Assembly (NCBI GenBank): GCA_035693105.1
Contig: DASSHC010000084.1
Location: 1-7,521 of the forward strand
Reading direction: 5' to 3'
DNA from: DASSHC01 sp035693105
GTDB taxonomy: Bacteria; Chloroflexota; Chloroflexia; Thermomicrobiales; Thermomicrobiaceae
DNA: 7,521 bases
The notes beneath the pieces were generated by a model. It did not search any database and was not told the DNA's origin. It was given only the letters and a program-made list of their open reading frames with translations. This document shows, in pieces, positions 1 to 5,672 of the stretch (the first letter of the stretch is position 1; every line of letters starts with the position of its first letter). The translations under genes and the position numbers were made by a program.

Positions 1-579
1 GCGGCCCTGCCGCCGGGCGTGGCGCTGCGGCTCGACGCCAACGGTGGCTGGAGCGTCGCGGAGGCGCTGGCGCTGCTGCGGTCGGTGGCGCCGCTGGGGA
101 TCGAGTTGATCGAGCAGCCGGTCGCTGCCGCCGATCTGGAAGGCTTGGCGCGCGTGCGAGCGGCCGGGCTGGTGCCGGTCGCGGCCGACGAGGCGGTGAC
201 CGACCTGGAGACGGTCAAGCGCATCGTGGCGCTGGGCGCGGCCGACGTGCTGGTGGTCAAGCCGATGCTGGCGGGCGGCCCCCGCGCCGGCCGTGCGATC
301 GTCGAGATGGCGCGCGCCGCCGGCCTGTGCGCGCTCGTGACGACTACCATCGACAGCGGCGTCGGCATCGCCGCCGCGCTGCACCTCGCCGCCACCTTGC
401 CCAACCCGCCACTCGCCTGCGGCCTGGGCACCCGCTCCCTTCTGGCCGGCGATCTGGTGACCGGTCTGCCGCCGGTCGTCTCCGGCTCGCTACGGCTGCC
501 ATCCGGGTTCGGACTCGGCATTAGGCTCGACCATGATGCCGGAGAGCGCTGGGTAGCTTCAGTGGACGTCGTCCATTAG
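1..579 (+). CDS. menC: o-Succinylbenzoate synthase, C-terminal part (partial, left edge)
   Basis: Enolase-superfamily enzyme expected to dehydrate SHCHC to o-succinylbenzoate in cytoplasmic menaquinone synthesis. The frame is open from base 1 and 192 residues are visible, so roughly the N-terminal 130-180 residues of a 320-370 residue enzyme lie outside. Numbering from base 1, the metal ligands of the superfamily are in order and correctly spaced: Asp12 in LDANGGW (bases 34-36), Glu38 in IEQP (112-114) and Asp63 in AADE (187-189), followed by the catalytic Lys87 in VVKPML (259-261). The other catalytic lysine (KxK motif) would be upstream of the window. The tail TTIDSGVGIAAALHLAA is typical of the muconate-lactonizing/OSBS subgroup. 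That subgroup also contains dipeptide epimerases and N-acylamino-acid racemases, so the OSBS call leans on the menE gene downstream. It ends with TAG 39 nt before the convergent kinase gene; no clear terminator is seen between them. Confidence 0.85.
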   Translation, partial: AALPPGVALRLDANGGWSVAEALALLRSVAPLGIELIEQPVAAADLEGLARVRAAGLVPVAADEAVTDLETVKRIVALGAADVLVVKPMLAGGPRAGRAIVEMARAAGLCALVTTTIDSGVGIAAALHLAATLPNPPLACGLGTRSLLAGDLVTGLPPVVSGSLRLPSGFGLGIRLDHDAGERWVASVDVVH

Positions 580-618
580 CTGCTGGCCCGAAATCGGAGA
601 GGTTTGTCGCTGGGAACG

Positions 619-1152
619 TCAGGCGACGCGCACGGCGATGGCGCGGGCGCACTCCAGGGCCTCGGAGTGGCTGGTATCAACCTCGAGATCATAGACGACG
701 CCCGCGTGAACCAGCTCTGCCTGCGAGGCGGCCATCCCAATCACCCGGTCGCCCCGTGCGATCTCACGGCTGGTAGCGATCTCGGGATCGCAGCGCACCC
801 CGACCCAAAGAACCTTGAGCCCATCGAGATGCGTGCGCATGCGCTCCTGGGAAGCCGCGCCGCCGAGGAAGACGTCGTCGATGATGATGCGTGCTCCTGC
901 CCGCGCTATGGCACCGGCACCGGTCCACCAGGCGGCCTCGACCTCGCGGAAGTTGTCGCCGAGCGAGACCTCGCCGCGCGGCCCAATCACGACTCCCGCG
1001 TCCGAGCCCATAAGCGCCGGCGGCAGGGCGTTGAGGAGATCGTCGATGCCAAGACGGATCCACGGTTGGGGCAGGATCGCTTGCAGGCAGCGGGCGATTC
1101 CCGTCTTGCCGGAGCTCGACGCGCCGTTCAGCACGATGACCTGCGTCGTCAC
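619..1152 (-). CDS. Chloramphenicol 3-O-phosphotransferase-like kinase
   Basis: P-loop kinase of the chloramphenicol phosphotransferase (CPT) family, which inactivates chloramphenicol by phosphorylating its 3-hydroxyl with ATP; it is cytoplasmic with no signal peptide. From a GTG at 1152 it is 177 aa, against 178 aa recalled for the Streptomyces venezuelae enzyme. Walker A is GASSSGKT (residues 10-17); the acidic residue equivalent to the catalytic Asp37 is Asp37 in GIDDLL. Further matches to my memory of the family are RCLQ (21-24), LPQPW (27-31), the ARAGARIIIDDVFLGGAA block (83-100), WVGVRCD (116-122), the lid-like ARGDRV (132-137) and the YDLEVDT tail (154-160). The frame is open to a GTG at 1281, adding 43 residues, but that extension (rich in Arg and Ala) has no family similarity, whereas the 1152 start has AAGGCGG 9 nt upstream. 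It stands alone on the minus strand, convergent with menC and divergent from an ABC exporter. True substrate is unproven; related family members could phosphorylate other small molecules. Confidence 0.9.
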   Translation of the reverse strand: MTTQVIVLNGASSSGKTGIARCLQAILPQPWIRLGIDDLLNALPPALMGSDAGVVIGPRGEVSLGDNFREVEAAWWTGAGAIARAGARIIIDDVFLGGAASQERMRTHLDGLKVLWVGVRCDPEIATSREIARGDRVIGMAASQAELVHAGVVYDLEVDTSHSEALECARAIAVRVA

Positions 1153-1161
1153 CTGGCCGCT

Positions 1162-1168
1162 CCGCCTT
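1162..1168 (-). promoter_or_regulatory. Ribosome binding site deciding the kinase start
   Basis: Read on the minus strand this is AAGGCGG, with 9 nt to the GTG at 1152-1150. It supports the 177-residue form of the kinase over the longer open frame beginning at 1281. Confidence 0.55.
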
Positions 1169-1213
1169 TCAGGGAGTTCCGTTCCTGCTTGTAAGCGGGC
1201 GCCCGTGTCGACG

Positions 1214-1232
1214 GTGAGCGCGTCGTGCTCAC
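1214..1232. promoter_or_regulatory. Dyad GTGAGC-N7-GCTCAC upstream of the kinase gene
   Basis: Perfect 6-bp inverted repeat with a 7-nt spacer; as RNA the spacer adds a C-G and a G-U pair, closing to a triloop. It lies 62 nt upstream of the kinase start. It could be an operator for a dimeric regulator or a leader hairpin; short dyads arise by chance in GC-rich DNA, so the functional call is tentative. Confidence 0.3.
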
Positions 1233-1245
1233 TCGCCGCAAGGTC

Positions 1246-1269
1246 CGCGACCGCCCCGGCACGGTCGCG
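1246..1269. promoter_or_regulatory. 8-bp stem, 8-nt loop hairpin upstream of the kinase gene
   Basis: CGCGACCG (1246-1253) is the exact reverse complement of CGGTCGCG (1262-1269), with an 8-nt loop. It sits 13 nt from the GTGAGC/GCTCAC dyad and just downstream of the weak minus-strand -10 candidate, so both hairpins would be near the 5' end of the kinase mRNA. There is no following T-run, so it is not a standard intrinsic terminator. Function is unproven. Confidence 0.3.
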
Positions 1270-1402
1270 CCATCGTAGCACAGCACCAACGACAGCCGAG
1301 CACGCGCCATGGCGATCCGGTTATCCGGCAGATGCACGGCTGACCGCCGGTGTGGCATCATCAGTGGTCCTGTCCCGGCGCGGGGCGATCCCTGGTGAGT
1401 TC

Positions 1403-1408
1403 GAGGAG
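1403..1408 (+). promoter_or_regulatory. Ribosome binding site GAGGAG deciding the permease 1 start
   Basis: GAGGAG lies 6 nt before the GTG at 1415, near-ideal spacing. The alternative ATG at 1436 has a purine run only 2 nt away, which is too close, so the GTG start is preferred. Confidence 0.65.
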
Positions 1409-1414
1409 CGTGCG

Positions 1415-2206
1415 GTGCGCGTCTACCTGGAGGCGATGCGGCTGGCGTATCGCCGCTACCGCACCTATGGCGCGGCGACCGTCGCCGGTCTGGCGACCAA
1501 CGCCTTCTTCGGCGTGTTGCGCTCCTACGTCTTCATCGCGCTCTACCAGAACCGTGGCGTGACCCAGGGCTACTCGCTGCACGACGCCGTCAGCTACGTC
1601 TGGCTCAGCCAGGCCATGATCATGCCGCTCTACCTCTGGAGTTGGTTCGAGATCGCCGACACGATCCGCTCCGGCGACATCATCACCGACCTCTCCAAGC
1701 CGTTCGACTACTTCGGCTACTGGCTCAGCCGCGACCTCGGCCGTGCCGCCTACCATCTCCTCTACCGTTGGTTGCCGACCATGCTGATGGGCGCGATCCT
1801 CTTCGGCCTGCGTCTGCCGCACAACCCGCTGACCTGGCTCTGGTTCGCCCTCAGCCTGCTCATGGCGGTCGTACTCAGCTTCTGCCTGCGCTTCGCCATC
1901 AACGTCAGCGGCTTCTGGACGACCGACGTGCGCGGCCTCTACGGCTTCGCGTTCCTCTTCGTGAACTTCCTCAGCGGCTTCCTGGTCCCGCTCGCCTTCT
2001 TCCCGTCGCTGCTTGGCTCCGTCGCCAATGCGCTCCCCTTCGCCGGCATGATCTCGATCCCGCTGACGATCTTCCTGGAGCAGGCGCAGGGGTGGGCGCT
2101 CGCTCGGCTGCTGCTGGAGCAGGCGCTCTGGCTGGCGGTCTTCGTGGCCGGCGCGCGGCTCGTCATGCGCGCGGCGATGCATAAGCTGGTGGTGCAGGGT
2201 GGCTAG
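1415..2206 (+). CDS. ABC-2 type exporter permease, first subunit (COG4587-like)
   Basis: Membrane subunit of an ABC-2 exporter, 263 aa from the GTG at 1415. About six hydrophobic segments are visible, near residues 20-45, 56-78, 112-133, 138-163, 174-198 and 228-250. Between segments 2 and 3 is the cytoplasmic motif IRSGDIITDLSKPFDY (84-99), which resembles the 'rxGxi...L.kP' loop typical of this permease family and has a counterpart in the next gene. The N-terminus is short and basic (RLAYRRYRTYG), consistent with no cleaved signal. Its last 8 nt overlap the next gene, and an ATPase of the matching class follows, so the three should form one transporter with a heteromeric membrane domain. 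Substrate is unknown; relatives are annotated only as uncharacterised or drug-type exporters. The frame is open well to the left of the GTG, but that part is antisense to the kinase gene and should not be included. Confidence 0.85.
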   Translation: MRVYLEAMRLAYRRYRTYGAATVAGLATNAFFGVLRSYVFIALYQNRGVTQGYSLHDAVSYVWLSQAMIMPLYLWSWFEIADTIRSGDIITDLSKPFDYFGYWLSRDLGRAAYHLLYRWLPTMLMGAILFGLRLPHNPLTWLWFALSLLMAVVLSFCLRFAINVSGFWTTDVRGLYGFAFLFVNFLSGFLVPLAFFPSLLGSVANALPFAGMISIPLTIFLEQAQGWALARLLLEQALWLAVFVAGARLVMRAAMHKLVVQGG

Positions 2207-2999
2207 CGCGTCCATCGGCCTGCGGCTGGTCGGCGGCCAGGTTCGCAGCCAGCTCCAGTACCGCACCTCCTTCCTCTTGCAGACCGGCGCCGCTTTCCTG
2301 GCCACGCTGGCCGATCTGCTGGCGATCCTGATTCTCTTCCACCAATTTCACACGCTGGCCGGCTGGACGGTGGGAGATATCGCGCTGCTCTATGGGCTGG
2401 TGGCGGTTGCCTGGGGGCTGACCGACATGGTCGGCGGCGGCTTCGAGAACCTCGCGACGTTGATCCGGCGCGGCGAGTTCGACCGTTTCCTGCTGCGGCC
2501 GGTTCCGGCGCCCCTCCAGGTGCTGGCCTTCGATTTCCAACTGCGGCGCCTGGGGCGCATCGCCAACGGCCTGCTGGCGCTGGGGTTGGCCTGGTCGTGG
2601 GGCGCGCTCGCCTGGTCGCTGCCGAAGCTGCTGGTGCTCCTGCTGGCGATCGCCAGTTCGGCGGTCGTCTTCTTCACCGTGCTGCTGATCTCGGCGGCCA
2701 TCTGCTTCTGGACCATCGAGAGTAGCGAGGCGCAGAACATCTTCACCTATGGCGGCACCGAGCTGGCCAGCTACCCGATCCCCATCTACCACCCGCTGCT
2801 GCGCGGCCTCTTCCTCTACCTGGTGCCGCTGGCGCTGACCAGCTACGAGCCGGCGCTCTTTATCCTGGGTAAGCCGGATCCACTGGGGCTTCCCAGCGTG
2901 CTGCGCTTCGCCGCGCCGCTGGTGGCGGGCGCCTTCTTCGCGCTCGGCTACGGCCTGTGGCAGCTCGGCCTGCGCCACTATCAGAGCACGGGGAGCTGA
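2199..2999 (+). CDS. ABC-2 type exporter permease, second subunit (COG3694-like)
   Basis: Second membrane subunit, 266 aa, starting at a GTG that lies inside the end of permease 1 (8-nt overlap), which implies translational coupling. Hydrophobic segments are near residues 26-50, 58-80, 115-137, 140-172, 198-220 and 234-258. The loop IRRGEFDRFLLRPVPAP (89-105) corresponds to the loop in permease 1, and the block GTELASYPIPIYHPLLR (186-202) followed by YLVPLALTSYEPALFILGK is characteristic of this permease class. The gene stops one base before the ATPase start. It is predicted to sit in the cytoplasmic membrane next to permease 1 and to bind the ATPase through its cytoplasmic loops. No substrate can be named from the sequence. 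Confidence 0.87.
   Translation: MASASIGLRLVGGQVRSQLQYRTSFLLQTGAAFLATLADLLAILILFHQFHTLAGWTVGDIALLYGLVAVAWGLTDMVGGGFENLATLIRRGEFDRFLLRPVPAPLQVLAFDFQLRRLGRIANGLLALGLAWSWGALAWSLPKLLVLLLAIASSAVVFFTVLLISAAICFWTIESSEAQNIFTYGGTELASYPIPIYHPLLRGLFLYLVPLALTSYEPALFILGKPDPLGLPSVLRFAAPLVAGAFFALGYGLWQLGLRHYQSTGS
2990..2995 (+). promoter_or_regulatory. Ribosome binding site GGGGAG for the ABC ATPase
   Basis: GGGGAG lies 5 nt before the ATG at 3001 and inside the end of the permease 2 reading frame, supporting the ATPase start and coupled translation. Confidence 0.6.
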
Positions 3000-3000
3000 G

Positions 3001-3981
3001 ATGGCGCTGATCGAGGTCGAGCAGTTGGAGAAGCGCTTTCGCGTGGCTGGGCGCAAGCGGGGACCGCTCGGCGGGGTGCGCTCGCTGCTGGCGCGCGAGG
3101 CGCGCGAGGTGGTGGCGGTGGACGGCATCAGCTTCGCGGTCGAGCGCGGCGAGATGATCGGCTATATCGGCCCGAACGGGGCGGGCAAGAGCACCACCAT
3201 CAAGATGCTGACCGGTATCCTGGTGCCGAGCGGCGGGCGCGTGATGGTCGACGGCCTTGTTCCCTGGCGGCAGCGGCGGCAACTGGCCGGGCGCATCGGC
3301 GTCGTCTTCGGTCAGCGCACCCAGCTCTGGTGGGATCTACCCCTGATCGAGAGCTTCCGGCTCCTGCGCCACGTCTACCACGTGCCGGAGGAGCGCTACC
3401 GGCGCAACCTCTGCCAACTCAGCGAGTTGCTCGAGCTGTCGCCCTTCCTCGACCAGCCGGTGCGCCAGCTCTCGCTCGGCCAGCGCATGCGCGGCGACCT
3501 GGCGGCGGCCATGCTGCATGACCCGCTGATCCTTTATCTGGATGAGCCGACGATTGGACTGGACGTGGTGGCCAAGGAGCGGGTGCGCCAGTTCCTGCGC
3601 GAGCTGAACCGCGAGAGCGGGGTGACGGTGCTGCTGACGACGCACGACATGGGCGACATCGCGCGCCTCTGCGAGCGTATGCTGATCATCGACCACGGGC
3701 GGCTACTCTACGACGGCGGCGTGGCGCGGATCACCGAGCGCTACGGCGGCGAGCGGCGGCTGGTGGTCGACCTGGACGAGGAGGTGGCGCTGCCGGAGGT
3801 GCCTGGCGCGCGGCTGGAGCGGCGCGAAGGCAACCGGCTCTGGCTCTCCTTCCCGCGCGAGGTGCGCGCCCCGGAGCTGATCGCCTGCCTCACCGCGCGC
3901 TACCGCATCCGCGACCTGCGGCTGGAGGAGCCGGATATCGAGCAGGTGGTGCGCCGCATCTACCAGGAGGGGATGGACTGA
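3001..3981 (+). CDS. ABC-2 type exporter ATP-binding protein (COG4586-like)
   Basis: Complete nucleotide-binding subunit, 326 aa, powering the exporter made by the two preceding permeases. All motifs are intact: Walker A GPNGAGKST (57-65), Q-loop Gln105 in VVFGQRTQLWWDL, signature LSLGQ (157-161), Walker B LILYLDE (176-182) with catalytic Glu182, D-loop TIGLD (184-188) and switch His215 in TTHD. A basic insertion at about residues 14-37, before the strand leading to Walker A, and the QRTQLWWDLP sequence after the Q-loop resemble the COG4586 group, which partners COG4587 and COG3694 permeases as seen here. The C-terminal ~90 residues form a small regulatory or dimerisation-type extension ending in DIEQVVRRIYQEG, similar to the ends of drug-export ATPases. 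One base separates it from permease 2 and two from menE. Confidence 0.93.
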   Translation: MALIEVEQLEKRFRVAGRKRGPLGGVRSLLAREAREVVAVDGISFAVERGEMIGYIGPNGAGKSTTIKMLTGILVPSGGRVMVDGLVPWRQRRQLAGRIGVVFGQRTQLWWDLPLIESFRLLRHVYHVPEERYRRNLCQLSELLELSPFLDQPVRQLSLGQRMRGDLAAAMLHDPLILYLDEPTIGLDVVAKERVRQFLRELNRESGVTVLLTTHDMGDIARLCERMLIIDHGRLLYDGGVARITERYGGERRLVVDLDEEVALPEVPGARLERREGNRLWLSFPREVRAPELIACLTARYRIRDLRLEEPDIEQVVRRIYQEGMD

Positions 3982-3983
3982 GA

Positions 3984-5468
3984 ATGGAGCCGGCGACCGC
4001 GCGTATGCCCGACTGGCTCGCCTACCGCGCGGCCGTCACGCCGGAGCGTCCGGCGCTGCTGGCGCCCGGTGTCCGCTGGAGCTTCGCCGAGCTGTGCCGG
4101 GCGACCGAGCGCACCGCGCGCCAACTGGCGAGCGCCGGTTGCGGCGTGGGCGACCGGATCGCGACGCTGCTGACCAACAGCCACCAGGTGCCGCCGCTGG
4201 TCCACGCCATGGGCCGGCTGGACACGCTGCTGCTGCCGCTGAACACCCGGCTGAGCGCGCCGGAGCTGGCCTGGCAGCTCCGGGACGCCGGGGCGGCCCT
4301 GCTGCTTCACGACGCGCGCACGGTCGCGCTGGCGGCCGAGGCCGCGCGACAGCTCTCCGGGCTGAACGTGCTCGACGTGGCGGAGCTGGCCGGGTTGCCG
4401 GAGACGTCGGTGCTCCTGCGCGACACGCTCGACCCGGCCGCGATTCACAGCATCGTCTACACCTCGGGCACGACCGGGCGGCCGAAAGGCGCGCTGCTCA
4501 GCTACGGCAACCACTGGTGGAACGCCACCGGCTCGGCCATGAACCTCGGCAGCCGGCCGGACGACCGCTGGCTGGCGGTCCTCCCCCTCTTCCACGTCGG
4601 TGGCATGGCGATCCTACTCCGCAGCGTCATCTCGGGCTTCGCCGCCGAGGTCCACGAGCGCTTCGATCCGGTGGCGGTCAATCAGGCGATCGACGAGGGC
4701 GCGACCATCGTCTCGGTCGTCGCGGCCATGCTCCAGCGGATGCTGGCGGCGCGCGGCGACCAGCCCTACCCGACCACGCTGCGCTGCGTGCTGCTCGGCG
4801 GCGGCCCGGCGCCCCAGCCGTTGCTCGAGGAGTGCGCCGCGCGCGGCATCCCCGTGACGCAGACCTACGGTCTGACCGAGACCGATTCGCAGGTGGCGAC
4901 GCTGGCGCCGGAGGACGCGCTGCGGCGGCTCGGCTCGGCCGGCAAGCCACTCTACCCCAACGCGCTGCGTATCAGCGAGGGCGGGCGGGATCTGCCGCCG
5001 GGCCAACCCGGCGAGATCCTGGTGCGCGGGCCGGCGGTCAGCGCGGGCTACGCGGGGCGTCCGGAGGCAACGGCGGAGGCGCTGCGCGGCGGCTGGCTGC
5101 ACACCGGCGACATCGGCTACCTGGATGCCGACGGCTACCTCTACGTGCTCGACCGCCGCGGCGATCTGATCGTCTCGGGCGGCGAGAACGTCTACCCCGC
5201 GGAGGTAGAGGCCGCGCTGCTAGCGCACCCCGCCGTGGCCGAGGCGGGCGTCATCGGCGTGCCAGACTCCGATTGGGGTCAGGTACCGGCCGCGTTCGTG
5301 TGCCCGAGCGAGGGCGCAACGCTTACCACCGACGACCTCATCGACTTCTGCGCTGAGCGCCTGGCGCGCTACAAGGTGCCGCGGCGGATTCGCATTGTCG
5401 CGGCCCTGCCGCGCAACGCCACGGGCAAACTGTTGCGGCGGCAATTGCGCGAGGAGTGGCGGGGCTGA
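3984..5468 (+). CDS. menE: o-Succinylbenzoate-CoA ligase
   Basis: Acyl-adenylating enzyme (ANL superfamily), 494 aa, expected to activate o-succinylbenzoate to OSB-CoA with ATP and CoA in menaquinone synthesis. Motifs in order: phosphate-binding loop TSGTTGRPKG (160-169); PLFHVGGMAIL (201-211), the segment typical of MenE; LLGGGPAP (270-277); TYGLTET (294-300); HTGD (373-376); hinge and A8 region LDRRGDLIVSGGENVYPAEVE (389-409); and the C-terminal catalytic Lys482 in NATGKLLRR. Length is normal for MenE. The ATG at 3984 is 2 nt after the ATPase stop, with AGGAGG at 3965-3970 (13 nt away, somewhat long); an internal ATG at 4005 (MPDWLAYRA) is an alternative start. Close packing places it in the exporter transcript rather than with menC, which lies more than 800 bp upstream. 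A general acyl-CoA ligase is the main alternative, but the HVGG segment and nearby menC favour MenE. Confidence 0.9.
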   Translation: MEPATARMPDWLAYRAAVTPERPALLAPGVRWSFAELCRATERTARQLASAGCGVGDRIATLLTNSHQVPPLVHAMGRLDTLLLPLNTRLSAPELAWQLRDAGAALLLHDARTVALAAEAARQLSGLNVLDVAELAGLPETSVLLRDTLDPAAIHSIVYTSGTTGRPKGALLSYGNHWWNATGSAMNLGSRPDDRWLAVLPLFHVGGMAILLRSVISGFAAEVHERFDPVAVNQAIDEGATIVSVVAAMLQRMLAARGDQPYPTTLRCVLLGGGPAPQPLLEECAARGIPVTQTYGLTETDSQVATLAPEDALRRLGSAGKPLYPNALRISEGGRDLPPGQPGEILVRGPAVSAGYAGRPEATAEALRGGWLHTGDIGYLDADGYLYVLDRRGDLIVSGGENVYPAEVEAALLAHPAVAEAGVIGVPDSDWGQVPAAFVCPSEGATLTTDDLIDFCAERLARYKVPRRIRIVAALPRNATGKLLRRQLREEWRG

Positions 5469-5508
5469 CAGCGTGGCGGTTTGGGTAGCCGGGAGGGTCC
5501 GTCATCAC

Positions 5509-5646
5509 TGTAGGGGCAGACCTCTGTGACTGCCCTCGTGGAACACCACCGGCATCGTCGTGCGCCACGCACTTTCCCTGTTTTCCTGTTGCCGCTGCCA
5601 ACGACGGCGAGGGCGGCTCCGTCCGACACGGAGGTCCGCCCCTACA
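5509..5646. repeat. 138-bp inverted-repeat element between convergent genes
   Basis: The left arm 5509-5528 starts TGTAGGGGCAGACCTC and the reverse complement of the right arm 5627-5646 starts TGTAGGGGCGGACCTC; the two 20-base arms agree at 18 positions. Each arm also begins its own hairpin: GGGCAG (5514-5519) with CTGCCC (5530-5535) on the left, and a longer one on the right. The 98-nt middle has no convincing gene. From memory, similar GTAGGGGC-type palindromic repeats are scattered through intergenic DNA of Chloroflexota, so this may be two facing copies of such a repeat or a small non-autonomous mobile element. No clear target-site duplication is seen. It sits in the 204-nt gap between menE and the peptidase gene. 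Confidence 0.7.
5611..5641. other. Strong hairpin in the right arm of the repeat
   Basis: GGGCGGCTCCGT (5611-5622) pairs with ACGGAG (5628-5633) and CCGCCC (5636-5641), interrupted only by a 2-nt GT bulge, with a 5-nt loop: twelve GC-rich base pairs. Placed between two convergent genes it could stop transcription from either side or stabilise 3' ends, but neither strand has the T-run of an intrinsic terminator, so a terminator role is only a possibility. Confidence 0.5.
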
Positions 5647-5672
5647 TACATTCGTGAGTGATGGCTCTCGCT

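Larger units (their letters stand above)
1153..1414. other. Divergent intergenic region between kinase and ABC exporter operon
   Basis: This 262-nt stretch separates two divergent genes and must hold both promoters unless the exporter is transcribed from further upstream. On the minus strand TGC-TACGAT (the TACGAT box is 1272-1277 on the plus strand as ATCGTA) resembles an extended -10, but no matching -35 is seen, so it is a weak candidate; it would give a kinase leader of about 110 nt. I could not pick out a convincing plus-strand promoter. Two GC-rich hairpins (1214-1232 and 1246-1269) lie in the part that would be the kinase leader. The frame of permease 1 stays open leftward through this region and antisense across the kinase gene, but nothing in that extension looks like protein. 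Confidence 0.4.

Noticed and set aside
580..618. Possible terminator between convergent menC and the kinase
   Set aside because: The 39-nt gap shows no stem of useful length and no T-run on either strand.
1153..1281. N-terminal extension of the kinase to the GTG at 1281
   Set aside because: The extra 43 residues do not resemble the family, whose members begin a few residues before the VLNG-P-loop strand, and the 1152 GTG has its own ribosome binding site.
1361..2305. 314-residue minus-strand open frame over permease 1
   Set aside because: It is antisense to a clear six-segment permease, is dominated by Glu, Arg, Ala and Gln, and has no recognisable motif; it is a high-GC shadow.
2163..3128. 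321-residue minus-strand open frame over permease 2
   Set aside because: Gln/Arg/Glu-rich low-complexity sequence antisense to a well-supported permease and the start of the ATPase.
4094..5356. 420-residue plus-strand open frame inside menE
   Set aside because: Extremely Arg/Ala/Gly-rich second frame of menE, while the menE frame has every expected ANL motif.
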